DNA of 29,363 nt from Nymphaea colorata. Lineage: Eukaryota; Streptophyta; Magnoliopsida; Nymphaeales; Nymphaeaceae. Location: the NCBI RefSeq assembly GCF_008831285.2, contig NW_022204893.1, positions 1-29,363 on the forward strand, given 5' to 3'. The position numbers and the translations under genes were made by a program. Within the stretch, counting starts at the first letter, position 1, and each line of letters begins with the position of its first letter. Below, in pieces: positions 9,831-21,385 of this stretch. The notes under the pieces are model-generated. The model worked only from the letters and a program-made list of their open reading frames with translations. It had not been told where the DNA came from and did no database searches.

Positions 9831-11274
9831 AAGCAAGTTCCAGTTCCAATCAATCAATGATATGTCTCGCGAGATCCATTCCTTACAAGTCATTGCACTT
9901 GGGGAAAATGCAGCCACATTTTTTGTTTTTGGAGGAAAGACATTGTTGGAAAGATGAATCAACTCTGAAAAGTAATGTATTTTGTTGCTTTCGCCATTAC
10001 ATTCTCCCTCTATCAAAATGTTAATATATATATCAATAAATCATGGCACCTTCAATCGAAGCACAACATTGCCAACAAAAAGAAAAGGAACTCAATTTCA
10101 CCATTCAGGATGTTCCCGACTTTCAAACAATGAACTACAAACTTATATTCTCCTTTTGGGTGGTTTTAATATCCACCTTCGGATTAGTTTTACATGTTTG
10201 CTCATTCTTTGGCCTACTTTTACATGTTGACTAATTCTTTTGTTTTATTTTTATCCAAGTAGCAGTCTTAAAATTAATTTTAGTTAAGAAAGGAAAAATG
10301 TCCTCAGTTTTGGTGTTTGTGAATGATTCTGATAACTATATCTTCTACATCCTTATTTTTTATCTTTGAGATGTCTCCACATAAATCTCCACCTTATGGG
10401 CAGAATTCCATAATCAATCCTGCATGTTGCCACATCAAAAACCCAGAGATACATTTTTATATATATCAGCCATTGAGATTTTTGAGACCATACTCTTCAA
10501 CTTGGTTCAACTTAATAGCTCATATTGGTTGTCAATTCAGAATACCTTTTACATATATATAGCTATTATTGAGTTACAGCTTTCTACTTAAACTTATCCC
10601 CACAATCTTGATCTAGATAACTTTGGAGTTTGTACCAGAGCCATTAATTAGCAGTTTTTCCTTTCTAATTCTATTTTCTTGATAATCTTTTCAATTTGAT
10701 GGGATAATTTCTTCATTTGGATGATTACTTTAATACTTTTGACGAGATCAAGTGTTTGCTTGAAAACAGAAGGAAACGTTGGACATTTGGTGTTTTTCAA
10801 AAGGAGTTGCATCGTATTTTTCTCATTTAATTTGTGGAGCAGTCTTTGTAAACATTGAAAACATTATTGGTGTGGATTCTTAGATTTAAATACATTGAGA
10901 TCGCACATAGTGGCTGGGAAGACATATATACATTACTTTTTGTACGGTTTCATTTAACAAAAAAAAAAACAAGTGTTAAACTGTTTTTAAATCCAATGTA
11001 CGGCTTCTACTGGACTTTTTGTAAGTGAGATAGATCTGTATGATTGATGTATACACATGCAGCTACATTCTATAATGCAATTGTTATATTACAAAGAATT
11101 TTTTGATGGAGGAGCAGGATCTATAACGCAAGCCGCAGCTGCATGTATAAGGGATTATGAACAAATCATCTTTACTTTACTCTACACAACTAAAGTCTTC
11201 CCTGATTAGGTCTGGCATTTAATTTTTTATAAAGAACGGGTCAACCTGACCTCTACTGAAACCCAAAAGAATGC
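9831..11274. other. AT-rich spacer with short unassigned frames
   Basis: Short frames on both strands overlap here. The one that reads most like protein is plus strand 9862-9957 (MSREIHSLQVIALGENAA...), 31 codons, with no known family. The frame from 10043 (MAPSIEAQHC...) is likewise unassigned. Nothing is supported as a gene. Confidence 0.4.
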
Positions 11275-11880
11275 ATGTCAATAATTGAAAAAAATAAAAG
11301 GGTCTTCACTGGAATTGTGTACAAAACAATGGGTCAACGACAAATTTCCCAATACAGGTATAAGCGGTTCTTTGTCGACTTCTTTTCCATTTCCTTCTCT
11401 CATTTTATCTCTCCTCACTCTCTTGAATCTTGTTTGCCCCCTTGTATGTTTGAGGATTTTACGTTGAGCAGCTGGAAGCATCTACTGTCACCAGCCATCT
11501 GTGGCGATCGGTGAGCAGACCAGAGCTTGAGCAGCAGCACTAAAAACCCAACAACAACTGGTATTAATTTTTCTTTCTCTCTCTTCCTCAAGTTTATTCT
11601 TCATTTCTTGTCTGAGGGTGTCCTAAGACGAAATCCGGCGCGTCATTTTTTTATTCCTTTTTCGATCAGTTTTCCCCTTTCTTGTTTTCTTGCTGATCTG
11701 GCAGATGCCGGGATCAGTTCTTTTTTTTTTCTTTTGTTTCTTGTACTACACCCTGCAGGAGTTCAATATCAACTGACCCTACCTGATGACCGAGAAGTAG
11801 CAGATTTGGCTGAAGAAGAGATTCTGCACTCTGGGGTTATCTTCTTCCTTAGTGAAACAGAGTCCACCTGGGGATAGTAA
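11275..11880 (+). other. Promoter/5'-leader-like region with a possible short exon
   Basis: Pyrimidine-rich CT tracts (11370-11430), a GC-balanced segment (11460-11560) and a splice-donor-like actg|gtatta near 11560 are followed by a T-rich stretch. An acceptor-like ctacaccctgcag ends at about 11759. The stretch after it stays open (QYQLTLPDDREVADLAEEEI and on) to 11877. The layout is like a plant 5' leader with an intron, but no coding gene follows on the right. It may be a stranded gene start. Confidence 0.25.
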
Positions 11881-12197
11881 CAATGAACTTTTTTTTATTC
11901 ATTTATGCCCTTTTCTGTTGTTTTGGAGCACAAAGGCTCTATGTGGCACAAAAATTGCACCTCTGGTCCTAAAATATCACATACCATGCACTATATATGA
12001 ATGAATGATGGCTTCAATGAAATTTTTTATTTCAACATCCGTTCAGGAAGGCTCCAAGCCAAAAAATGTGCTTGAGTGCTCAAAATGTGACTTACGTGTG
12101 TCATCATCATCTTGTTCAGGCATGGCTTGATGAGCAAAGGTAAAAGGTGTGCTCTAAAAAAGAAAAAAACTATTATCCTAACGAAATCCCAGTCAAA

Positions 12198-12333
12198 ACC
12201 ATATTGTGGTTGGTAACCTCTTCTAATTTGTTTTTTCACTTTGACCAGTTATTCATCAATCTATAATCACATTGGCTGGTCATGCCAAAATGACAGAACC
12301 ACATATTGTGGTGGGTAACCTCTTCTAATTTGT
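12198..12333 (+). repeat. Direct repeat pair, about 34 bp, spaced 100 bp
   Basis: accatattgtggttggtaac...cttctaatttgt at 12198-12231 recurs as accacatattgtggtgggta...cttctaatttgt at 12298-12333. The two copies differ by only a few bases. They look like a local tandem duplication of about 100 bp whose middle has diverged. Confidence 0.75.
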
Positions 12334-12870
12334 CTTTTTATTAATTGTTAGTTCATTAGAATTTTTAAATAGAAAAATGTAGAAAAAGCTCAACATAGCG
12401 TATATCAAGAAAATCCTTCATTTTCTACCTAGGTATAACTTTTATTTTCATTTTCATCATCAGCAACGTTGTCTTATTGCAGCTATTTTTACTTACCTTT
12501 GTGAGATTTTATGTTTACATCTAAAATTACTGTTTACATTTAGCAAACACTAAGGTTGCTATTATTGTACCAAAACATTTTTTAATATGCATTTATAAAC
12601 AAATTTAAGAGGCCGATGCATAGATACGGCATGCCCTAAGATTGTAATCTATACTAATTTCCATACGCAACATTGACACGTTCATATTACTAATGAAAGA
12701 AAATTATGTTTAATTTCAAGATATGTTAGAAAAGGTAGTCACACTATTAATTAATCAATTTTTGCATTTAGAAGATTAGGCTCCTAGTGCTCATCATTGT
12801 AAGTTTTATAGAAAATTTGAGCAAGAATAATTGGTAATGCTTTTAAATATATAAGAGATTATATGAAACC
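12334..12870. other. AT-rich spacer
   Basis: No exon-like segment or named repeat is seen. Confidence 0.5.
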
Positions 12871-12879
12871 TAAAAAATT

Positions 12880-13040
12880 TATTGAGTTCATCAAGTTTAA
12901 TTGAGTTGAGTTCATGTAACTTGAACTCAACTTGTTTATATGCTGGAAATGGACTCTTTTAGCAAATGAGTCGAGCGCAAGTCGAGGTTTACTGAGTGAG
13001 TTTGATTCAAGCTTGAGTTTGCTGGACTTGTTGTACAACC
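12880..13040. repeat. Degenerate gag(t/c)t(c/t)-rich repeat, MITE-like
   Basis: Alternating words such as ttgagttgagttc, cttgaactcaactt, gagtcgagcgcaag and tcaagcttgagttt form a degenerate, partly self-complementary block. This resembles the GAGCTCGAG/GAGTTGAG-type repeats common between plant genes. Termini were not found. Confidence 0.4.
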
Positions 13041-13189
13041 ATATCCACTTTGACACACCGAAATGGGCTTGTCCCCTGTTTATAATGGTGAACATGTTGG
13101 AGGTGGGAGGCTTCCAATTAAGGATGCCATGAATATGTCGGCCGTGAATCAGATATCTGACAGAATTGTTTCGAAAAGATCAGAAGAAG

Positions 13190-13510
13190 AAAAAATTTAA
13201 TATTTAATTCAGAAATCAGATCAGTTCAGATTTAAGAAATAATATTCGATCAAATTCACATGTAGATATACATAAATATCCAATGGAATTCAAATTCGTA
13301 TTTAGTTTTAAACAAAAATCCTATATTTGATGCTCTCACTATATGAAAATCAACCAAAATTGGATTCAGACTCAGACATGAATATACAAATCAGATTCGA
13401 ATTAGATTCAAATTTTGAAATTTGATTTGGGATTCAGATTTGAATACGACATTTCTTTCATTCATATTAAAATCTGGGTTTGAATCCAGGTATATCAATA
13501 TCTGAAAAAG
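13190..13510. repeat. Degenerate attcagat/gaattcaaat repeat block
   Basis: Variants of attcagattt, attcgaatt, attcaaattt and gattcagatttgaat recur about every 20-40 bp on both strands. The block ends where the copia relic's reverse-transcriptase sequence begins (about 13540), so it may mark the point at which that element was truncated or interrupted. Confidence 0.55.
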
Positions 13511-13539
13511 CAGATACGGTTAATAGGAGAAAAATTCTC

Positions 13540-15735
13540 CATCCCATCTTCATGTAAATCACCATTTAATGTTTACATCCATTTGATGTAGATCTAAGTC
13601 AGAACAAGTTTTGAAAGTAAAATAATCTTCATTCATTGACTTCTTAGTTGAAAATGTCTCGTTATACTCAATGCCATCCATTTGAGTGAAGCCTTTTAGC
13701 AACCATCATTGCCTTGTACCTCTCAATTTGTCATTAGAGTTTTTTCAGTCTTAAATACCTATTTACATCATATGTGTTTGACTATTTTAGATAGAGCAAT
13801 AAGGTCTCACACTTGAGTTATAGCCGTAGAGTTGAACCCTTCTTTTATGGCTTCTATCCAATGTGCAGATTGCATACACTCAATAGTTTCCATAAAGGTG
13901 ATTGGATCATCATCAACTATGAAATCATTGGGCTCCTATAAGTGCACCACATAGTCTAGATGAATAACAAATCTTATTGTCAATGACATGAACAATTAAA
14001 TATGTAACCTTTTGACCATTCTAGATAACCAATGAAGAAGCTACTAATTGCTATAGGGTCAAAAGCCTTTATGTGAGGGTTATATCATTCGGCTCCAACT
14101 GGATAACTTCAAATGTGCATATATAATAGTGCAGGCCTTCAAATGTGCATATATAATAGTGCAGGCTTTCTGCCTGCCAATAAAACTATAAGGAGTTTTA
14201 GAAACAACTTTAGCAGGTACATTATTCAAATTGTGTGCAGCTATCCTTAAAAGCCTCACTCTACAACACAATAAAGAGTGGTGAATAATTCAACATAGCA
14301 TGGACCGTTTCTTTAAGCATATGATTTCTTCTTTCAGTTATACCATTCTAATATGCACTAGCGGACATAGTGCACTGAGGTACAATGCCTTCTTCCTTGA
14401 GAAAACATGCTAAAGGTCCCTCCTGTTACCCCATCACAGTACAACATCCATAGTACTCGCCACCTCTATTTGATCATACACTTCCATTACTTCTCCATTT
14501 TGTTTTTCGACCTCATTCTTAAAGTCTTTCAAAGCTTAACAGACTTCCAATTTCTCAAATAAAAGATAGAGATAAATTAGCAGTAATAGTCAAGAAAAGT
14601 GATGAAATACCTTTCGTCCATATTACATAGGGCAAACAGTCTGCATACATCTGTATGAATAATTTCTACTTTGTTGTTGCTCATTTTAGCACATTTCTTG
14701 TATGTGTTACTCTGCTTATACTTAATATGTCCTAAGCAATAGTGCCAAAACATATAGAATTTCATTCAACATGCCACATTTATTACCAATTGATATATTG
14801 CCACAAGATAGAGACTCATGGATCGTAGTTAATCAGTCAAACATGTATAACCAATCCAGATTGAATTTTTCTAAATAAATAATTTTGAATTTAAAATTTA
14901 AAAGAGTATCCAAGTTTATCTAGTCAAAAAATAGAAACAAGGTTTCTGCTATAAGATGATACATAAAATGTATCCACTTAAGTTTAAAACAGAACCACTT
15001 CTCTTATGTTCCATTGGCTCCCTTTTGTTCATAAAAGCCTGCAAGGTATCGGCAATATACACAGTGTCACTCGAATTAACCCACCAGTTATTAACTGGAA
15101 TATTAATCAAGTTACATTCATGAGATATTAATGATAAATTATCTTTCCTAGCCAACAGTTCACATACTTTTCACAATTTGTCTTTTTATGTCATTTATTC
15201 TTACAGAAGAAGCACTTCATAGAAAAGACATCTTTTTGAGGCTTGATAGTAGATTGGTTAGATGTTCATGTAGCAGACTTTTTAGCCTTTTTCTTTATGA
15301 CATTCTTCTTTGGACCGATTTTATGTTGACTTTATGAGAAGCCACATGTGCACTATGCACATTCTCACTCTTCAATCTCTCTTCTTCATCAACACACTTG
15401 GACATCAAGTCATTGAATGTCTATCCATCATTATGCATGTTGTAAGAGATGTTGAAAGAACCTTATTCAGCAGGTGGAAATAATAGAATCAAGTGGACTA
15501 AGAGGACCAAAGGAGTTAGCATCTCTAGACTACAGAAGCAGCAAGTGAAGGCGATTAGATCGCTCACACTTTTCAAAGACTGCTTTCTCATGTGTTGTCT
15601 TTTTATTAGTCAAAAGGGCTGACACATTCACATGAAGTGTTAGGTATAGATCCATATATCCTAATGCCAACAGTACAATTTCTTTTCAATAGTAGAATTA
15701 GATCCATCAAAAATGAGAATATTACTTGAGCTATA
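13540..15735 (-). mobile_element. Decayed Ty1/copia retrotransposon (gag to early RT)
   Basis: Read on the minus strand, the copia polyprotein can be followed in its usual order through many stops and frame slips. The gag start SSSNILIFDGSNST lies at about 15734-15690. A zinc knuckle of pattern CX2CX4HX4C lies at 15214-15173, with a stop in place of one spacer residue. The protease region NWWVNSSDTVYIADTLQAF is at about 15096-15034, where the DSG triad is lost. GAG-pre-integrase and the integrase start FWHYCLGHI and IIHTDVC lie in 14765-14577. The integrase core and its AAHNLNNVPAKVVSKTPYSF segment run down to about 14165. The reverse-transcriptase start VFKTEKTLM, then DLHQMDV, ends near 13540. 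RNase H and the 3' LTR are missing. Gene order (INT before RT) makes it copia, not gypsy. Confidence 0.9.
14107..14166 (-). repeat. Exact 2 x 30 bp tandem duplication inside copia integrase
   Basis: The 30-base unit cttcaaatgtgcatatataa...ggc occurs twice head to tail with no mismatch. In the minus-strand frame it repeats ten residues, ACTIIYAHLK. The surrounding element is full of stops, so perfect identity implies a recent replication slip. Confidence 0.95.
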
Positions 15736-15847
15736 AAAAATAACAAAATTAGGCAATGCAAGTGACAAAAGATATATGTGACCATTCATGCTTGATCAAT
15801 ACAAAGAAATAACAAATATAATAATAAGGCCCTTTATATTTTTTTTT

Positions 15848-16350
15848 CCTAAGCATGTGTGAGAGGCCATTGCGGCCTCACTTTGGTGATAAACCATGAC
15901 ATAACAATACACTTGGGATCTACACTGTCAGAAGGGTGGGCAAAAGCCCTCCCCTTCTCCATTATGATAGGAAGGGCCCACCCCATTTTGTCGTCTTTTT
16001 CAAAAGGACCACGCCCCCGATGGGGTCGGTTCTGCTGGTGCTGCTGCAAGGCAAAGAGACGCGAGGCTGCCTGGTTATGTATTCCTCATCTGTTTCTCCC
16101 CCTCTCGCCCACAAGGAGGCACTACTATCGACAGGAAAAGAAAAAGGCAGGCCTGCCACTTGGTGGCCCACGCCCTCCTTTTTCGTCGGTGGTTTCCACC
16201 GGTGCTAGAGAGAAGGGCTTCCACGCTCCATTGATTTGCTTCAGGGAGGGCCCAACGGCCTTCCATCTCTGTCTCTTTCTCATATACCTGAAGAGGGGTT
16301 TGCCGGATGCTGCCGGCGGAGGGGACAGAGCCCCTCGCTAGCAACCCCTT
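15848..16350. other. GC-rich block inserted near the copia 5' side
   Basis: GC content rises sharply against its surroundings. It opens with a hairpin-capable stretch, gtgagaggccattgcggcctcac (15858-15880). Long frames are open on both strands at once, which points to composition rather than coding. It sits between the copia gag start and the LTR-like segment to the right, so it may be leader sequence or a later insertion. No family is recognised. Confidence 0.4.
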
Positions 16351-16525
16351 CTCATTTTATTTTTAAAATACTAAAAAGTTACAAGAGAGAGAGGGAATGC
16401 AGAGACAGAGATTGTGCAAGAGCACAAGAGCGAGAGAGTTTCAAAATGGCCAGTGACAATCTGCCGTCCTCTCCCTCAATAACAAACAAACAGTACATGA
16501 TACACAGGAGTGTAGAACTTGTCTT

Positions 16526-16772
16526 CAATACCAATTGTTGGAGTTTTGAAGTAATACTAGCCTTCAAATGCACATGTTCAAGCAAAAAAATAAATATATA
16601 AGACTTATACTGGTTCCTACCATAGTGCACAAAGAGAAGAATGAAGGCGAATGACCTCCTCAGCCAACGACCACGGTCGATGAGCACGAACTCAGAATAC
16701 CAAAGGTGAGTAGGGATAGATCCTCATAAATTTTCCACCTCTATTAAACCACTCTTACATCATGTGGTATTG
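16526..16772. mobile_element. LTR-like segment flanked by inverted CAATACCA / TGGTATTG
   Basis: caataccaat|tgttgg at the left resembles the common junction of a minus-strand copia 5' LTR with its initiator-Met primer site (revcomp TGGTAT...). The segment 16536-16762 begins TG and ends CA, and on the minus strand it holds TATA-like AGTATAAGTC. The right flank carries tggtattg (16765-16772), the exact inverse of caatacca (16526-16533). It is either the 5' LTR of the copia relic with a fortuitous right flank, or a small element with 8-bp inverted ends. Target duplications were not found. Confidence 0.35.
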
Positions 16773-18255
16773 AGCAGAGAATTTGCAGCGCTGGAATCGG
16801 ACAATCGAGGCAGAGCTGAAACAATAAGAGAATGCCATGGGAGCATCAATAATAAGTGAAATAGATCAACCGTGGTTCGGACACGAAGTTCGTTCTGATT
16901 CTGTCGTTGGGACACAGAACGCTTCCGTCCCGCGGTTCAGACACGTTACGGATTGGTCCAATGGGACTCTCATAAAATGATGCTTTGAAGAGACGCCATT
17001 GTTGAGAAAGGGTGCCTGTGTCTCTGTGGACATCTAAGTGACTCGGAGCAGAAAAATCGACAGAGAGAAGCAGGTCTCTCTCCCTTCAGACAAACACAGC
17101 GAGAGGGATGGTAAAAGAAGAGGAGACAATGCCAATGGCGAGTGATCAGAGGCTGAGCAAGAATGGCGAGCGGTCAGAAGCGTGAGCAAGAAAGAGACAA
17201 GAAGAAGAGGTCGAAAGCGAGAGGAAGGAGGAGGCCCTCTTGCTATTCTCTCAGAGAGGAGGGACACGAGAATAGCACAGACTTTTGTTCAATATCTTGG
17301 GAAAATGTTTTGAGTGTGGGATGACTTATATTCATTCATGCTTCCCTTAAAATACCGAACAAATTGCCAAATGATCAATGATCGATATAAACATATTTCA
17401 ACTTCTTGCGAGGCTCGGACGTTAGTATGAGACGTTCAGAGTAAAATCCGGCCTTAAATGAGGTTTGTTTTATTGGCATATATGTAGTTGATGGATGATG
17501 TATATATGAAGTCTGCTGGTTCGTTCAATCATATTTGCAGATGATTTTGCGGCTATAACAACATATTCTTGTATTAAAGTAGAAGGTTTATAATATTTTT
17601 TTTCAATAAAAATAAGCTCACTTTTCAATAGGCAGTATCTGAAAAATCACCAAAAGCAATTCGAAGCAAGGCTTTCTCGTCCAAAATTCAAGCTTTTCTT
17701 ACGGTACTGAAAAAGCGAGAACATAGTAACATGCTGTCTTGATCAAATTATTGTTTTGACACAGTGTCGGCTTCAGAGACTCCCAATCTCAATGTGACAA
17801 CCAAACAGGCAGGGATAACAACATAGACTTATTCTAGACATCAACCGCCAGGTAATGTAACAAAATCAAGAAGTAAAATGCAATAATGACACACACATTA
17901 TGTCTAGATAGAAGTGGGCACCCGGCTTGGCCAGGCTCGACAATTTTTAATTAATTTAAATAAATAAATGCATATATATAATATTTTTCTTATATATTTT
18001 TTGAGTAAAATTTAACTGGGCCGGTCCAAGCCCCTCTTTTGTCATTTTGATGCTACAATTTTGTACTAAGCAATGATTGAAAATAAGAAGACCAAAATTA
18101 CAAAATAGAAAAATATTTATATACATCTGAGATGAAAATGACTTCATTCTAAATAGTGCAATTCTAGTTTTATATTATCATTTTCCAAATACTTTTAATA
18201 TTCATTCCTTTTCAATTCTCATGGAGATTGACCAATTCGGTACCATTTTCTTGGC
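16773..18255. other. Unassigned, partly GC-rich then AT-rich
   Basis: 16790-17290 is GC-balanced with GA-rich runs. On the minus strand it has ATATAAGTC near 17330, a possible TATA box ahead of CT-rich leader-like DNA. 17915-18030 holds gggcacccggcttggccagg and, inverted, tgggccggtccaagcccc, which resembles the GGCCCGG-type plant MITE ends with an AT-rich middle. No protein-coding segment is recognised. Confidence 0.35.
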
Positions 18256-18302
18256 AAACTATTTTGACTGGCCCTTAAGTTGACCGGCCAACAAAATAGT
18301 TT
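18256..18302. repeat. Imperfect 17-18 bp inverted repeat (hairpin)
   Basis: aaactattttgactggcc (18256-18273) pairs with ggccaacaaaatagttt (18286-18302) around a 12-base loop. One short mismatch zone interrupts the stem. It could be the core of a small MITE or a cruciform; no transcript signal is visible. Confidence 0.7.
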
Positions 18303-18461
18303 TTGGATTCACACTTGTGAAACAGTGTTTGAAATGCGATGGTCTGAAATTAAGTGGATTCTCTCCAAGAAAAGCTCATGATTTGGGTTAGTAATATTAC
18401 TTGATAAGCTGATAAATATGGACCAAGAACCAAAGAGGCACTTTTGTTTAACAAGAAAGTG

Positions 18462-18874
18462 TTAAGAGCGAAGGTTGGGATGCAAATCAACCACCACTAA
18501 AATACCAAGCTGATCAAAGGGCGGGAAGTTGTCTTGTCGATGGTGAACTTGGTCATTCCAACTCAACGCATGGTCGATCAGTAGAGTAAGTACAACTCTG
18601 GCGGATGGGAGGAGCAGCTGGCCATGGTACCCACCAGATGGGGCAGGGAGGAGAGATCCGAGAAGAAGAGCGGCTAGGAAAGGGCAGGGGAGTAAGTGGG
18701 AACTGAAGTTGTGAATGTGAAATGACCAGAGTCCCTCATATGTGAAAAGGAAAACCCCCATATGATGCCTTGAACAATGGTTTTTTCTTTGGTCAGGCAA
18801 AGGGTGTATCTATTTGGTTGTTGGGATGTCGTATCAAGACCTAGATGTGGTAAAAATTGTGATCTTGATTTCAT
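18462..18874 (-). other. Unassigned minus-strand open frames
   Basis: Two overlapping minus-strand frames cover a GC-richer patch (18590-18700). One includes a hydrophobic run (LLPCPFLAALLLGSLLPAP) that could pass for a signal peptide, but it has no good upstream start context and no downstream family match. Not supported as a gene. Confidence 0.15.
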
Positions 18875-19064
18875 AATAGAAACAAGAAAGTAACAATCTA
18901 ATTAGAATTCAAAATGGTTTTCTCATGCTCAACAAGTGCAGGGAGGGATCAACCATTTCAAGAAAGAAGTTAACCTTTCAACTACAAAGAGGACTGGGAC
19001 TATTGTGATATTAGATGGTCCTGACCGATGTGATTCATGGTAGGATCAAAAGTCATTATGTGCA

Positions 19065-19816
19065 TAACAAGTACTTACTTTATTTTGAAAAAACATTATA
19101 GTTATATTTTGCCAAAACAGTAATCACCCACTTGCAATGCCATCATAAAACGGTATTGCTCACACATTCGTTAAAAATGATGACAAACAAAAACAAAGTG
19201 TCCGCATAATAAGCTATTATATAATAAATCAGTTGCCACATGAGAACATTGTGTTTGTTTAAACACTGGTGACCAAGCATTTGCATTTAACATACCATAA
19301 CCATATAGGACAGTTTACCCATGATTGCAGCTCAATATTCAATTATTTGCCACAGTTGTACGATTGAAAAACGTTTTATGGTAACGTAATAACTCAAATA
19401 TTAAAACTGATCAGGAACCGGCATTTCAGCAAATACATTTAAGTAGCTTACCTATCCACTGAAAACTCCTAATTCTTCAAGTCTCAACAAGAATTAGTTC
19501 TATTTCATGACAAATAAATGTCCGAAACACCCCTTTTTACCCTAGCAATTAGAAAAATTTTATAAAGTTCATAAAATGCCAAGGAAAACCCACAGATGCC
19601 ATACGAATTCTTGACAAAACTTCAATTATGACAAGAACTAAAGAAAAATAAACATAGAGAAGGTTTACATTGAGTAAGATGGAGAGCAAGATTGCTCTTT
19701 TGACTCCTTAAGTATTTCCCGGGTTTCTGCCTTCATCTATCTAAAAATGTTGCTTTCTTGCCATTTTTGAATTGTCACATTCTTGCCCACTAAGTTATTT
19801 GTAAAGTGAGATAAGG
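19065..19816 (+). repeat. Direct duplication, copy A
   Basis: This stretch is repeated, in the same order and orientation, at 20840-22316. Shared anchors include cataataagct..., ccacatgagaa, accataaccata, gcagctcaatattcaa, catttaagtagcttacc, gaaaactc.taattcttcaag, gaattcttga and gagcaagattgctctt. By eye identity is roughly four bases in five with many small gaps. On the minus strand both copies keep a donor-like TCAGTGGAWAG|GTAAGC, so the unit may include a relic exon of unknown gene. Copy A lacks about 0.75 kb found inside copy B. Confidence 0.85.
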
Positions 19817-19852
19817 CACTAAATAATCAGCAAGGTGAGCTGCGAGAAATTT

Positions 19853-19875
19853 CAGAGAGAGAGAGAGAGAGAGAG
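19853..19875 (+). repeat. (AG)n microsatellite
   Basis: An uninterrupted AG run just right of duplication copy A. Confidence 0.95.
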
Positions 19876-20079
19876 CAGAAAGTTGCAGATATTCACTACC
19901 AGCCCTAAGAAGACTGTCAAACAAAATGGTCAAAGGAACAGATCACAAGACATGACGTTAGCAAGGACAAACGGTCCTCTCCTGAACAAACATATTGAAC
20001 TAGAGATTGAGTGATCAATCCATGGAAGACGGCACAAACAACGCACAAAGCTATAAAAAAAACAGACAACATCAATGAA

Positions 20080-20760
20080 TTCAAGACTGTGAATCCAAAG
20101 GAGAATTTGAAAATTCTAGTGCATCACACACTAAACGATCTTCCAGCAATTCTATCACCGAAACCAACAATCCAACCCAAAATCCCAGAGTACACACCAA
20201 AACAGACGAAGTTGGAAATTTTTTTTCATGTCCAAGAAATAAGAACGGGAAGGAAGAAAACAATCATTAATACATCCAATCCATGGGAATACTGAATGGT
20301 CTTCCACAAACCCAGTCACCTGAAGCCCAACAGACCTAGAAATCCCAAACATTCTTCAACAGAGTTTCTCGAAAAAGATCAAGCAAGAAACAACTACTAG
20401 GCTTATCAACTCAATCAGTCGATTGAGAATGAAGGACACCGAAAAAGAAGAGAAAGAAAGAACTAAATTCATACACATCAAATACGATCAGTACCTAAGT
20501 TTCAATCAATCTCAGGCTCTCAAAATAATTTTTAAAACAAGACCAACAAAAAAAATTACTAATCGGCAAGGCCGCTTGTGTCAGCTGGCCTGGGTCCTGG
20601 GTACCCCGCGGCGGCTCGGCCCGCTGCCCAGTTTTACGTGTCAGTGCTCTGATGCTCTCTCTCTCTCTCTCTCTTCCCGGCTTCTTGCTTTTGGCAGGAA
20701 ATTTTTGAGAGAACCTTAGCGGTTGGCGGGGTTATTATAGAAAATTTTCACGTCCTCCTT
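20080..20760 (-). promoter_or_regulatory. Promoter/5'-leader-like region on the minus strand
   Basis: Read on the minus strand this has the look of a plant gene start: a GC-rich patch (20570-20640), a GA microsatellite (CT at 20655-20674 on the plus strand), T-rich leader-like DNA, and an acceptor-like TTTGTTCAG|GAGAGG near 19985 that would close a leader intron. The short frame from 20352 (MFGISRSVGLQVTG...) has no known family. It lies between the two duplication copies. No coding region could be attached to it. Confidence 0.3.
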
Positions 20761-21294
20761 GATAACTTGCTGTAATCTTGAAAAGTGCCTTCACATTTTC
20801 AATTTCTTAATAGAAACCCTTCTTTTGCCCACCGACTGCTTAACAGGTATTTGCTTTATTTTAAAAATTTTATAGTTATATTTGACCAAAACTCTTCCAT
20901 ATCACAAAAATAGGGCCATTTATTTAGTGAGTAAAATAAGCACTCGAAGTCTGGAATTTCCAATTTTACAAGATAAAGAAATCACCAACGTCCAATGCAA
21001 TAGATCAAGATTTATAAGAATAAAAAATATATAGCCTTTTCAAGTTATAAATTAATTTATACAACTAAACACAACATTTTCTTAAAACATGTCAAACACA
21101 TCTATGTGGATCCTTTTAGAAAAAAAGCCAAATGAATGAAAACCATGAGCAGGCCACTCTTCCACTAATTCTCGTAAGTTATTCTTATTGGTTGTTTAAT
21201 TTTGATATAGAAAGGAGGATGCTGAGATGAAAGATGAATACAATAAATTTTCATATTAAAAGAACTCGAGACTCATTCTCTTTTTCCCTCTCTG

Positions 21295-21356
<62 letters not shown>
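21295..21356 (+). repeat. (TA)n followed by (GA)n compound microsatellite
   Basis: About 21 TA units (21295-21337) are joined directly to about ten GA units (21337-21356). Confidence 0.97.
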
Positions 21357-21385
21357 TGAGAGAGGAGAGGGAGAGTCAGATTGGA

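Noticed and set aside
9862-9957. 31-codon plus-strand frame starting MSREIHSLQVIALG
   Set aside because: It reads like protein, but is too short, has no splice partners and matches no family that I know.
12940-13510. CRISPR-like or ordered tandem array
   Set aside because: The repeat words are degenerate, irregularly spaced and on both strands; this is plant interspersed repeat DNA.
15859-16341. 160-codon plus-strand frame and long opposing minus frames
   Set aside because: Both strands are open over the same GC-rich bases and no motif is present, so composition is the simpler cause.
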